From contig JAPYXD010000696.1 in NCBI GenBank assembly GCA_030998225.1, forward strand, positions 2,728,001 to 2,792,000: a DNA stretch of 64,000 nucleotides, in the 5' to 3' direction. The translations under genes and the position numbers were made by a program. Source of the DNA: Diplolepis rosae. Taxonomy: Eukaryota > Arthropoda > Insecta > Hymenoptera > Diplolepididae. The notes beneath the pieces were generated by a model that worked only from the letters and a program-made list of their open reading frames with translations, ran no database searches and was not told the origin of the DNA. Positions within the stretch are counted from its first letter, which is position 1. Each line of letters begins with the position of its first letter. Of this stretch, positions 43,607 through 54,869 are shown one piece after another.

Positions 43607-43669
43607 CGAGGATCTGGCCGCGATCTCGCGCCTAACTTCGTCCAAATTAAAATCTCCGGTGGCGTCCAT
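43607..43669 (-). CDS. Candidate first coding exon (21 codons) with splice donor
   Basis: On the minus strand an ATG at 43669 starts 21 codons (MDATGDFNLDEVRREIAARS and one Ser) followed exactly by GTAAGT. The upstream 250 bp are GC- and CpG-rich, unlike the neighbourhood, and resemble a promoter/5' UTR. A possible acceptor TTTTATTTTCAG lies at ~43222, but I cannot confirm the next exon. It may be a host gene start or the leader of an LTR element. Confidence 0.3.
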
Positions 43670-45043
43670 TAGGAGATAGAAGAATAATTTTTCCTCTTTG
43701 GCTGTTTGCCACTCGGATCGCAACGACAGAATAAAGCTGCGCGCCAAAGGTGTCGCGCAGTTTTATTACATCAGCTGGAAAGGCTAGCGCACGCGCGTGA
43801 AGCTCAGGTTTGCGCGGGCGACTCGTCTTGTGAGGACGACGGCGCCAGGCAACCAATGAGCTGAAGCGTCTATCGGTCAGCTTGCCCCATTGGCTTAAAA
43901 TGTAGAGGGGTGCGTTTAAACTACGTTGAGTTTGTACTGCACAACACAGCAGTTACAAATAGACACGGCTAAATTAAAATGTATAATACAATTTCTAATT
44001 GTTCCAACCCGTCATGCCCTCTCTATATTAATTATAATAATAATGGTGTGACGGTGTTGGAAACCATGGGCTGCAGCACGTGGTCGTTTCAGATGCCATG
44101 CCTGCTGGGTGATGCCCTCTGTGGCTTGCCTGTGAACCCCTTTGCGTGCGATGGTAACACAGCGATGTCCTTGGCGGCGCCTTTCAAGCTGGTGTTTTTC
44201 AATGAAACAAATAAAAAAAGAAAACGGCCAGAAAAGCAATAAAAAAAATAAAAGAATTTTATGAGCAGCTCTCAGACTATCCCTGACAGTTTTGAGTTTT
44301 AATTAAAAGGTGGCTTGGGCTCGATCCTGTCGTTGCCGGTCGAGGTAAAAAAAGTTAACGTAATTTACCACGTTACAGGTTGTATACTATATATGTATAC
44401 GTAGATATTAAGAGTGGTTAATTATTACTAATAATCAAGTAGGCATGGTTAAGAAATTTAGAAATTAAATAAACTCAGTACAATAAGTCATAGAATTAAT
44501 AAATTAAGCTCATAGCCAATGGAAAATTCGCGTGCTCTATTTGCTGAAATTGGCCATTTTGGAAACAAATTAAGGTTAGAATACTTAATGGCAAAAATCA
44601 AAGAAAAAAAAACGAAAATCACACACAAAAATTTGTTTTTTAAGTCTAAGAAGAATTAAACCATTTCGGCCATCTATAGGCCGAATCAAAGTAACCAGTA
44701 TGGTTATTTCTGCCGAGCGATTCTCAGAAGTAAATATTGCTTTTCTGGGTAACGAAATTCTAGCTACAATTTCGGTTCTCCGGTTACATGTTCGAGTAGA
44801 CAAAGGCATTCTCCTTCAAGCCACATTTGATGGCAATAAGTCGCCTAGTGAAGTTCGATTGTGTTGTGCCTCAAAACCTCGTAGGTAAGCGAATAAACGT
44901 TTAACGCCTCATTCATTTTTGGTGCTTTCCTTGTTATTATTCAACATTTTTGATCACCTTCTCCTTCCTTTCTGTTCTTTTATCCATTTCCGTTGTTTCA
45001 TTCGAGTATTTTGGAGCATGTTCCATATCATGACTTCGAATAT
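43670..45043. other. No identifiable gene
   Basis: Contains the CpG-rich block up to ~43900. Frames at 43979-44242 and its antisense overlap a GC-richer patch, but neither resembles a known protein. Confidence 0.4.
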
Positions 45044-46212
45044 TTGCAATATCGATATATCAGGAAGGTAAATATCGATATCACTGATATATCGGCGAAA
45101 GTTTTCGATATATCGATATTAAAGTTTTTTTTAAATTTTAAATAATATTTCAGGTACTTCATTCAATGTAAAAGTGAAACAAATAATTTTCTTCAATTCA
45201 ATGTAGGTAAAACGACTGCTGTAACAGTGTTCTTATATCGTAGATCAAATTTACCCCCTCCATTTTACAATTTTATCAAAAAAAATAATAATTCGTCGGA
45301 CATAATTTGGAAAATTTTTGTAATTATATTACTTTTTTAAGTTGTTCTTTAACTATATTATAAAATTTTCCAAAATTATTATTGTTCAATAATATGGTAA
45401 AGCGGAGGAGGTAATTTTCATCCACGATCTGTAAGCACTGTGCATACAAATACAAAAAATTAAGAAGTTAACTTAATTAACTATTTTACATGTTCAATAT
45501 TTTTATTGACAAAATTTATGAGAAATGATACAAAAAATCTTAAAAACGCATGGAACAAAAATAGAATACAGTATTTTTAATGTCCTGGAAGTTAGAACCG
45601 CAAACATAATATTTTCAGAGAATAAAAGTTGTGCTCAATTGTGCTAGAGTTGTGCTGATTTGTGCCGCAAACGATTTTTTGAAAAATCAAAAATTACGGC
45701 CGTACATTTTGAAGCACTTTTTTTTGCTAGAACCGCAACTTTACCGTAACATAAAACTGACAGTTGTGCTAGGTACTCTTAAGTGCACCCAATTTTGTGC
45801 TGCTAGCAGAAATTTCGCAACTTTGCCTGCTTTTCGAAAAAAACAAAAAAACAACAATTTTTGAATTTACAAAAATAAATGTTTTTCTACATTTTTACAG
45901 GTCAATAAAATGTTTATTGAGTAACAGATACAAATTTCATTGTTTTGCTGTATTTCCGAACCCCTAACCGCGTGACGTGTGTACATGTACATTTTATTAG
46001 TCTTTGTTCTGTCACTGCTTTCTTCGATAAAGTGTTCTGCAATGTGAAAACAATTTTTTTTCATTTCCTGTCGGCAACGGATTCCACTATTTCCACTTAA
46101 AAAAAATATCGATATCCCATATCGAATATCGGTATGGAAAATATCGATATGAAATATCGATATATCAAAAGGAAAATATCGATATTTTCGATATTCCGAT
46201 ATCGATATTGCA
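45044..46212. repeat. Element bounded by ATCGATAT-rich inverted ends
   Basis: TGCAATATCGATATATC at 45044 and GATATCGATATTGCA at 46198-46212 are inverse; both ends continue into runs of ATCGATAT. About 1.17 kb, no transposase. Probably a non-autonomous DNA transposon. Confidence 0.55.
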
Positions 46213-46513
46213 TCACTAATACAGACTGGCAGATTTGGACCGATGGGAAAGAAGGGAGTTGTGAAATGTCAGTCCATGAAGTACCCTTCCGCCAAAGTTC
46301 TGGAGGGCATCGCGAGGCGAAGTCTGCCTAATATAGCAACATGCGAAGTGATGAAGTCTCGTGTTAAGCCGGGTTGCTGCAGATGGCTACTCAATGAAAT
46401 AAAAAACCCGAACACAGAGGGCCCCAGATTTAAAAGGCTGGGTAATCAAGTTTATGCAAAAGTGTATGGGATTATTATTAATTAATTTATTATTATTAAT
46501 TATTATTAATCAA

Positions 46514-46987
46514 ATAATCCTCGAAATTAGGGACCTCGACGAGACCGTTGAGAAAGAAGAGGTCGTGTCTGCCCTGTGCTTGGCACTGGGCAGACCGGCA
46601 CTCGAAGGATCCTGCAGGCTCTTCACCCGCTTTGGTGGGGTGAAGACTGCAGTGATCAGGCTAGCTGAGGTAGACGCCGCGCGTCTGCTTCAGCTAGGTA
46701 AATTGAGGATCGGGTGGGTTGCGTGCCGCATTCGCGAGCACGCGGAAGTCGCCCGCTGCTTCAGGTGCCTTGGGTACGGCCACGGGTCCCGGGGCTGCAG
46801 CAACCCCGACAGGAAAAACGCCTGTTGGAGGTGCGGCGGCACAGGACACTTGGCCAAGAGTTGCAAGGCGCCACCAACGTGCCTGACATGCGAAGACAGG
46901 GGCGACAATGAGGTCGCCTATGTGTCAGGGAGCGGCTCCTGCCCGGTCTTCCGGGAAGAGCTTCGGAGGTTCAGAGGCAGGAATTGA
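46514..46987 (+). CDS. LINE ORF1, C-terminal part with CCHC zinc knuckles
   Basis: From LEIRDLDETVEKEEVV to the TGA at 46985. After a domain with LFTRFGGVKTAVIRL come two full zinc knuckles (CFRCLGYGHGSRGC and CWRCGGTGHLAKSC) and a third partial one (CLTC). Three knuckles in ORF1 are typical of R1-type LINEs. ORF1 proteins bind the element RNA. The N-terminus is lost with the 5' truncation; the ATG at 46454 belongs to flanking AT-rich sequence. Confidence 0.85.
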   Translation: MILEIRDLDETVEKEEVVSALCLALGRPALEGSCRLFTRFGGVKTAVIRLAEVDAARLLQLGKLRIGWVACRIREHAEVARCFRCLGYGHGSRGCSNPDRKNACWRCGGTGHLAKSCKAPPTCLTCEDRGDNEVAYVSGSGSCPVFREELRRFRGRN

Positions 46988-49952
46988 AGTTCCTGCAGCT
47001 CAACCTCGGAAGGGGGAAGGATGCCCAGGACCTCCTGATGCATACTGCCAGGGAGAGGGGGGCTGATGTGCTGCTCATTAGTGAACAGTACAAGTGGTCC
47101 GAAAACTCTGCTTGGTATCAGGATGCATCAAGGCGGGCCGGCATCCTTCTTTGTAACCCTGATTTGGGCGTTGGGGACTTCCTGGAGACCGACGCGGGGT
47201 TCGTTTGGGTGGAGGTGGCGGGTGTGCGTGTGTGCAGCTGCTACTTCTCCCCCGGCGATCCCTTCGATGTCTTTGCGACCCAGATCCTCCTCCTTGAAAA
47301 AAGCCTCCGTGAGACCATCGGGCGATCCCTCATAGTGGGTGACTTTAATAGCAAGTCGTTCGAGTGGCGTGAGGCACGCCTAGATAGGGGGGGAATCTTG
47401 GTTGGTGAGATGGCCGCTAGGAACGACCTGATCGTCTTGAATCAGGGCGGGGAATTCACGTTCAGACGAGGAGCGGGCGGTCAATAATTGATCTCACGAT
47501 TGCCGCACCTCGCCTCACTTCAAGGATAAGCGACTGGTCGGTCCTCGCGGTAATAACCTTGAGTGACCACCAGTGCATCGAATTTACTCTAGAACAACGG
47601 TGTCAAGCGGTGGATAGGGGTAGGGGCGGCGAAGGAAGGGGCCACTCCTGGAACACGAGACGACTCAGCAGGGAAAGACTTCGCGAACACCTCGAAGAAA
47701 CCAGGCTCATTGATGAGCTTGGTTATGTCTGCCCTGCTGGGCGTTTGAAGCTGCTGCGCGCTGGGTGAGGCAGAAGGTGGTCGCGACTGTCGCCTGGCCG
47801 TGAGCGCAGGCAAGCCAAAGGTTCGATGTACTGGTGGAACGACCAGTTGGCAGCCCTACGTCGAGAATGCCTCGCAGCGCGGCGAAAATTCACCCGTTCC
47901 AAGGGGGATGCTATGCTGCACGAGGCATGGAAAGGGGCAAAAACAGCTATGAGGCGAGGCATAAAGAAAAGCCGACTTCAATGCTGGATTGACTTGATCG
48001 GTGAGGTCGAGAAGGACCCATGGGGTCTCGCCTTCAAAATAGTCACCAAGAGATTGGTGGCTAGAAGAAAGACCCCGGGCCTGGATAATCCCGATCGAGT
48101 CAAGTATATTGTGCGAAGCTTGTTTCCACACGTGGAGCCGTTCCAAAGACAGGACCGAAGCTCCTGCGTGGTCCAGCGCGAAGAACTCTTGACTCTCGAA
48201 GAAATAAAGAGAGCGGGTGGAAGGCTTAAGGCAAATACAGCGCCGGGTATCGACGGGTTGCCGAACGAGATCCTCAAAGAGGTGATCGGAGCATACCCGG
48301 AGATCCTCCTAGAAGCCTTTAACTCCTGTCTGCGGGAGGAGAGGTTCTTCGCAGACTGGAAGAAACAGAGGTTGGTCCTGCTGAGGAAGGACAACAAACC
48401 TCTAGGGGTTGCCTCGTCGTATAGACCAATATGCTTATTGGATACGATGGGGGAGACGGTCTCTCGGAAAACCAGTTCGGATTCCGGAAAGGCAGGTCCA
48501 CTGTGGACGCCATCCAAGCTTTGGTTAACATCGCCACAAATGCAAGAAAAGGAACTGGTAAGCGTAAGGGATTCTGCGCGTTGATCAATTGACATACGCA
48601 ATGCGTTCAATACCGCGAGATGGAACATCTGCATCGAGGCGATGATGCGGAAAAAGGTTCCAGACTACCTGTTGCGAATGATAGATGACTATCTGAGCGA
48701 CAGGTGGGTGATATACGAGCGCGACAAATGGTCTCTTAAAGAAGAGATGACATGTTGCGCTCCTCAAGGGTCGCCGGTGGGTCCACTCGTTTGGAACGTC
48801 ATGTAAGATGACTTTCTGCGCATGGACCTTCCTGCTGGAACGAGCATCGTCGGCTTCGCGGATGACGCAATTGTCGTGTGCGCCGCTGACGACGTCGGAA
48901 TCCTAGAGCTGAGGATCAATGAAAGTCCGTGGCGAGCAAGGCGCTGGTTGGATAGCAGAGGCCTTAAAATGGCACCTGAGAAAACCGAGGCTTTGCTCGA
49001 TACGGACAGGAGATCCTTCCAATACCCAAAGATCGTTCTCGGAGAGCATGAGGTCGAGTGGAAAACAAGCATTAAGTACCTGGGGGTGCAGCTGGATCGT
49101 TGGCTTAGCTTTGGTGAACACCTAAAGATCGCAGCTGCCAAAGCCATCCAATGTGGAGCGAACTTGGCTCGGCTTATGCCAAACATTGGTGGACCCAGGG
49201 AAGCGAAAAGAAGATTGTTTGCGAGCGTCGTCCATTCAAAGGTGCTTTATGCAGCTCTGGTCTGGGCCAATGCCTTGAAAAACCATGCTATCCAGAAGAG
49301 GCTGTTCTCCGCGCAGAGACTTGTCGCGCTGAGAATAGTTTTAGCATATAGAACTATCTCGACGAGCGCTGTTTTGGTCCTGGCGAGCGTCCCGCCAATA
49401 GATTTATTGGCGGAGGAAAGGCAGAAGACCTTTCAGCTTCGTAAGGAGCTTACCTGCGCCGACCTGCAGGAAATCGCTCGCGCAAAGGAGGCCATCCGCA
49501 AGGATGGAAGGGGCAGACTCGTCGAGAAGTGGCAGATGAGATGGCATGGTGAGCAGACAGGGAGATGGACACACCCTCTAATCCCGGAGCTCGCCACCTG
49601 GCTGAATAGAAAGCACGGGGAAGTCGGCTTTTATTTGGCGCAAGCGCTCTCGGGCCATGGCTGTTTCAACGCGTACCTGAGGCGCTTTAAGAAGAGAGAC
49701 GAGGAGACGTGTTGCTACTGCGATTTCCCGGTGGATAACACGGAGCACGCACTCTTCGTCTGCGCAAAATGGGGTGTGGCTAGGGAGGTCCTCGGTCAGG
49801 CAGTGGTTTCCGAGCTTACTCCTGACACGATGGTCCCTCTCATGCTTCAGTCTGAACGGTTCTGGAAGCTCATCGAGTCATTCGTCATACTTGTGATGAA
49901 GACGAGGGAGCTTGATAGGCGTCGAGAGCGTAATAACGGGGAGGGCCAGTAG
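46984..49952 (+). pseudogene. LINE ORF2: endonuclease-reverse transcriptase
   Basis: The expected start overlaps the ORF1 stop but reads TTG instead of ATG (46984). The AP-type endonuclease has FLQLNLGRGKDAQDLL, LLISEQYKW and SLIVGDFNSKSFEW. A frameshift at ~47480 is followed by the terminal SDHQCIEF. RT has TAPGIDGLPNEIL, YRPICLLDTMG, then a deletion into NQFGFRKGRSTVDAI, and the catalytic GFADDAIVV at 48852. The C-terminal domain ends with CCYCDFPVDNTEHALFVC, the CCHC finger of this clade. Stops at 47766, 48590 and 48804 also occur. The piece from 48822 to 49952 is uninterrupted. Confidence 0.9.
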
Positions 49953-50306
49953 AAATCGCATCCGGGCCTCCACCCGCGGTTCTGCGCCCTGGGTGAACTT
50001 GGCTGTCCGCGTCTGCCGGGGGAGGGATTTTCTTGTTCCCCCCTAGGTTGGCGCGGCTAGTCGGTCTGCCTAACGGGCGTGCAGCCGCGGATGGGAGTCC
50101 ATGGCGAACGGATGACGGAAGAGTCGTACGCGACTTTCAGCCGGAACCAACCACCCGTGAAGTTTAAAGCCGACAGGCGGTTCCGCGGGTGGTGTATTGG
50201 TTTTAACAGGTATGCCTAGACCCGTCCTAGGAGAGTCCTGTACAACGTCTATAAAAGATATCGCCATTTTTCCTCCTCACCAAAGAAAAAAAGAAAAAAA
50301 AAAAAA
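49953..50306 (+). other. LINE 3' UTR and A-rich tail
   Basis: The segment 50051-50280 is repeated at 15920-16170. CGTCTATAAAAGATATCGCC precedes the tail. Confidence 0.85.
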
Positions 50307-51823
50307 TGACAATCTCGAGAATAAATGAATAATGCGGGACCATTTAATCATCTGACCCGTGCCAGGAGAAACGGCATAGGGGAAAAACGTTCTCCTTGTT
50401 AAAACGCGGTTTGCTTCCTCTTTCCAGCCCATATGAATTTTCAAACCCTCCACCGGACATAACATGCGACCGTTTGAAATGTAAAATACATTATCATAAT
50501 CGCAAAAATGTGTCTTTTGACACCAATTCCCAGCTCTAAAACAGTCTCTGAGGGGGGGGGGGGGGCATCGTGTATAAATTTTATAGTTTATTGATCGCAT
50601 TGGATTTGATCACGGTCACTAATTGAAGCGCGCGCATATTAATTAAAGTGGGAGTTAATCAAAGAGGTGGAAATCCGAGGTGATGTGCTTGGTTGCAGAT
50701 CCTCGAAAATTAGTCCGGTGCCGCAGCTTTAAAAGGTAAGGCTATATCGGCCCGGGCAATTTACTTGACAAAAATAGGTCGAGGCTCGGAACAGGTACTG
50801 TGCATTTTAGCATCACAGTACCTGACTCTTTGAGAACTGGGTCGCATATGTATCTCCCATCCTCCGTGCAGATAAGGACTTGTGGGCATTGAAGTTTATT
50901 TGATTTTGGGCGCATTTTGTTTTATTTTATCTTGTTTTAATTGATTTATTTAATTCTGATCCCAGCATTTTGCGAGGGAATTGCCTCTCGGCAAATAAAT
51001 TGGATTTGTTCTTCGAATCTTGAGTGGCGAGTGCCCATTGACTCACCTCAGAGTGGGAAATTAGGAAAGTCACTCTCCTTTTAAGAACTCCTTTTCAAAT
51101 TCAATTCTCAATCAGGTGCCGTAGCCCCTCAGGGCACTTTACATGTGAGACGATATTCTCTTTTTTTTATGTAAACTCAATTGTGGATCTGGTGACGTAG
51201 CCCCTTAGGGCACTTTACCAGTGATACGATTTTCCTTGTCCTTGGAGAATTAGGGAACAAATCCACGCGTAATCACATCGTTCTGTGGGAAGATTCCTTT
51301 TTTAAAATGAATGTATTGAACATATCTTCCGGGGCAGATGATGATGGTTTCTGTAAATGTGAGCCTGACGGCTTTTAGTACACGAGAGAGCTCTGATGCA
51401 AATTTGGAAGATTTCCTTGATTTAATTTAATTAATAACGCATTTCAGGTACGAAAATTCTGAGTCACGGACAATAGAAACGAGGATTCGCGTGTTTTACC
51501 TTCGCTCACTCGAAAAGTTATAACGGTGAGTTTGTTTTCGGTATTCTTGCTCTTGAAATAAAGAATTCCGTCTCGCGAAATTTCCCCCCTTCGTGCTACC
51601 CACGCATAAATTTAAAAAGGACAATTTTGAGCCAATATAGGCCAAAATAGTAAAATGAAGTTTAAAATTATTTAAATATTTATAAATTTGAAAATAAAAA
51701 AGTAACAAATGTTTCAGAACAATTGTTTGAGATATAGTTTAAATTTCTGCATTTTCTACATATAGGTACTAATTTTGAACGAATGTCTGTTTGACGACCT
51801 TTATTTAGGAGTTTAGTTTTTTT
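50307..51823. other. No gene; LTR-like or leader-like sequence
   Basis: Contains a 14-base G run (50552-50565) and a TTTAAAAGG promoter-like word at ~50730. Two related blocks GTAGCCCCTCAGGGCACTTTA and GTAGCCCCTTAGGGCACTTTA lie ~75 bp apart at 51122 and 51198 (20 of 21 bases each). CAAATAAATTGG at 50993 could be a poly-A signal. It may be a solo LTR, but no partner is present. Confidence 0.35.
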
Positions 51824-52218
51824 TTATTGAGCTATTGAATCTTCATATTTTGCTTCACAAAAGTCATAAGGTTCTTGTATGAATTTTATTTGTTGAAATT
51901 CTGCTTGATTTTTGGTTATTATTGCTATATTTCTTGTAACTATTACTGTCTGATTTCCCACTCTACAATATGATGTGAAAATTATTCTCTTGCCAACGTT
52001 AAAATTCTTGTAAGTTAGAAACTTACGGATAAATTATCTCTCATTATTTCTGAATTTGTTGTATCTTTAGACCAATTTGGTACATTGCAGTCGTCGTACT
52101 TAAATATCCCAATCATAAATAAATATTGCCATAATGCTTTTATATCAACTTGACAAACGATTAAATCACATAATGAATCAATGCGTTGGCGATGTCTTGA
52201 TTTCATTGTGATCTGCAA
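51824..52218 (-). pseudogene. Gypsy-B third reading frame after pol, function unknown
   Basis: From the ATG at 52218, 67 codons (MQITMKSRHRQRIDSLCDLI...) reach a stop at 52015. A one-base shift continues as FNVGKRIIFTSYCRVGNQTV to TAA at 51824, together ~130 residues. Scattered Cys, no signal peptide and no membrane segment, so it is not an obvious env. Position directly after integrase suggests an element gene. Confidence 0.4.
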
Positions 52219-52234
52219 TAATTTTCATTTAATT

Positions 52235-53426
52235 TTAATTCTTTTTCCTCTGATTGGTTGCTGGTGGGGTTATATATGAAAGTCTGAGTCTATTAATATT
52301 AACGATTTTAGGTTTATTTTTAACTGAAATTTTTATGATTCCCTTGCCTAATATTTCAAGTGCTTCGTATCGTCCTGAATATTGATTTTCGAATTTCTGT
52401 AGTTCGCCACCTTCCAGTAAAAATACACTATCTCCGATTTCAAAATTTTGTGGATTAATTTTTCTATTATAGTATTCTTTCGATTTTTCTTTGGCTGCTA
52501 TCAAATTTCATCTTGCTATTCCACGCATTTCATGTAGCTTTGTAATCAATTTTGTCATGTGTTGTACATATCATAGGTTTCCATTTTTTCATGTTCCGGT
52601 TATATGATATATATTCGTGTTATATGAAAACATTGCTAATTCAATCCAGTCATACAATTCTGCATTATTTTCGATAAATTGTTCATGATATTCCTTAAGA
52701 ACGTGATGGGATCTTTCCAATGATCCATTTGATTGATGATGATAAGCAGTAGTTTTAAATTGACGTATACGAAATCACTTTGTCATTTTTCTCATTAAAT
52801 TGCTAAGGAAATAAATTTGTCAACAAAAGCATCTGCTATTGTGTTAGCTTGGTGATTTGGAAGTGGAATTGCTAGAGAATATTTAGTAAAATTATCCTGA
52901 ATTGTGAGTATACATTGGTTTTGTGCTGAAGTTATTGGTAGCTTTCCAACAATGCGGTTCCTGGGGTATCAGTAATTACCATGGGGTTCTTTGTTTTAAC
53001 TCTTACAAGTTTTTTAAGTTTGCATCGTAAGCAAAATTGTATGTATTTTTGCATATCTGATTTCATGTATTCCCAATAATATCTTTATCTGATTCTATTA
53101 TAATTTTCTGTTACTCCTTTATGACCTCCTATAGAAGGTAAGTGAGCTTCTTCGATTAATTTATTTCTTTGCTCTTTTGTAGGGCATTGTGTGATACCAA
53201 TACAAATTATTACTTAAACTGGTAAATTTAAAAATGCTATTTTTAATGTGGCTAGAATTTCTTTCCATAAAACATTGTTAATAAGTGTAGACTTCGCAAT
53301 ACCTATTGATTTTAGATTTAATTTCTCTATCATAGAATGAAGAGAATAAATTGTTAATTTTATATCTTTGGTCGCTTCTCCTAAACTGGTCTTAAATTCA
53401 TCCTCAATGGAAGTGCAAAATGGCAT
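52235..53426 (-). pseudogene. Gypsy-B integrase, degraded
   Basis: 53426-53214 is a clean linker frame. The zinc domain is EEAHLPSIGGHKG and FCLRCKLKK. The core shows ILTIQDNFTKYSLAIPLPNH (first Asp), and YHHQSNGSLERSH (Glu); the middle Asp block is lost. The C-terminal part (52504-52235, 89 clean codons) has GDSVFLLEGGELQKF and YSGRYEALEILG. Stops and a deletion in the core make it inactive. Confidence 0.8.
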
Positions 53427-54035
53427 TGATGTCCTTTTCGTAATTATTTAACTATCCCTTTTTGTACATTTTTTAAATTTTGTAATTTACCACATTTTTA
53501 AAAAGTTTAGAGCCTACATCGCGAGGTTCTCATTTGCTGTTTACAAAATATGCATTATTATCCTTTCTCATTTTTAATTGGTCGCGGAATTCAATTATAC
53601 TCTTCTGTATTCTAGGCAATCCAGATGTTGAAGGTTGATTACGGGGTAGCTCTGGGGGTGGCCTTTCTTATATAAAATCATCAACATCGGAGTTCTTAGA
53701 ATTTTCTATTTCTAGTGTATCCAATTGTTCATTCTCATTTTCATTTTCTACGTTATGGAGATTTTCCTGTGTTTCTTCTTCTGTTTGGTCTTCACTTGAC
53801 AAATCAGAATTTGTTTCGAAATTACTTCCTTCATTTAATTCCTCATTTTCCTTATAATGTTTCATCTTCTTTTTTGCTTTTAGCCTTTGCTTAATATCAT
53901 AATCTGAACCAGATTTGGATTCGTCTTCTGATTCCGCAAATTTACGTTTTTTATCATTTTCAGGCGATTTATTTAGAACTTTTCTGGGTCTGCCTCCTTT
54001 TTTAATGGGTTCTTATAATTTTAATTCTTAAATAA
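53427..54035 (-). pseudogene. Gypsy-B acidic linker region
   Basis: A Glu/Asn/Asp-rich frame (53865-53668) with KKKMKHYKENEELNEG upstream and KKGGRPRKVL, an AT-hook-like motif, near 54000. Lies between RNase H and integrase. Confidence 0.5.
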
Positions 54036-54245
54036 TTTTTGTGTCCAAACGGGCGGAAAAAGTCGCATTGCACTCGCACTCGCACGCAACGCGACTTTTT
54101 CCACCAATTTGGACACAAAACGTCGTGTGCACCTCGAGCGACATGGTAGCGATGTGACTCGTGTGAATACCGCCCTCGCTACGCTCGGGCGGGTACACTT
54201 CGCACTCGTCACAATCGCCACCATGCCGCCCTTGGTACACAATCT
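54036..54245. repeat. GC-rich palindromic insert in the Gypsy-B linker
   Basis: About 210 bp, far more GC-rich than the host element. GTGTCCAAACGGGCGGAAAA at the left is inverted as TTTTTCCACCAATTTGGACA about 40 bp on, with CCCTCGCTACGCTCGGG further right. Host frame text occurs on both sides (KKKRGRPRIVD upstream). A short MITE-like insertion. Confidence 0.6.
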
Positions 54246-54869
54246 ACTATTCTTGGCCTTCCACGTTTCTTTTTTACCTTATTTGTTACTTTAACATTTC
54301 TCATCGATTTAGTTTTTATAATATCTTCATTATTATTACTTATATTCTTTGAATTTTTTAACTGACTTCTTGTTTGCATAGCATTTATTTCCATTTTCTA
54401 ATAAAATTGGAATTGAATCCATGACACATTTCAAAAATTGCGAAACAAATGTTTCCAAAATATTTCCTTCATTGATTAATTTGTAAAAAGTGTTCCCATT
54501 TCCCTCATTTTTCATTTTAATTATTTTTACAATAATCAACCTTTTATTAATTATGCTAAATAAATCTTCTCCATCCAATTGTTCAATAGTTTTTCCATTA
54601 TTTCCATAAACTGTTCCTTTTTATATATCCTTAATATTCAATTTAATACAACATTTTTCATCATTGTCTTCATCATTTATCAGTAAATATTCTTAATTTA
54701 ATAATTCTTCAGTATCATTTCTATCAATTTTTTCTTCATCAATATCCTTATAATAACGTTTTGTATTGGCAACATTTTTAAATAAAGTTTCTTCGTTTAA
54801 TTGTCCAACATTTTCAGAATCTTCACAAGTTTTTCGTTTTTCAAAATCTTCATAATTTATATCATTAAA
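54246..54869 (-). pseudogene. Gypsy-B linker between RNase H and insert
   Basis: Minus frames of 80 and ~50 codons: MDGEDLFSIINKRLIIVKII (54578) and QTRSQLKNSKNISNNNEDII, ending with an AT-hook-like KKKRGRPR near 54260. Typical low-complexity Gypsy linker. Confidence 0.45.

Larger units (their letters stand above)
46514..50306 (+). mobile_element. R1-clade-like LINE, 5'-truncated
   Basis: ORF1 tail, ORF2 (endonuclease, RT, C-terminal zinc finger), 3' UTR and A-rich tail (50280-50306). GC-rich compared with the flanks. A 3' UTR-only copy sits at 15902. No clear target duplication was found. Confidence 0.85.

Noticed and set aside
44012..44242. Overlapping frames of 75 and 87 codons on both strands
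   Set aside because: Neither has recognisable motifs; open in both strands because of local GC-rich composition.
47589..49186. Long minus-strand frames across the LINE
   Set aside because: Antisense shadows of GC-rich ORF2; the plus strand carries all conserved endonuclease and RT motifs.
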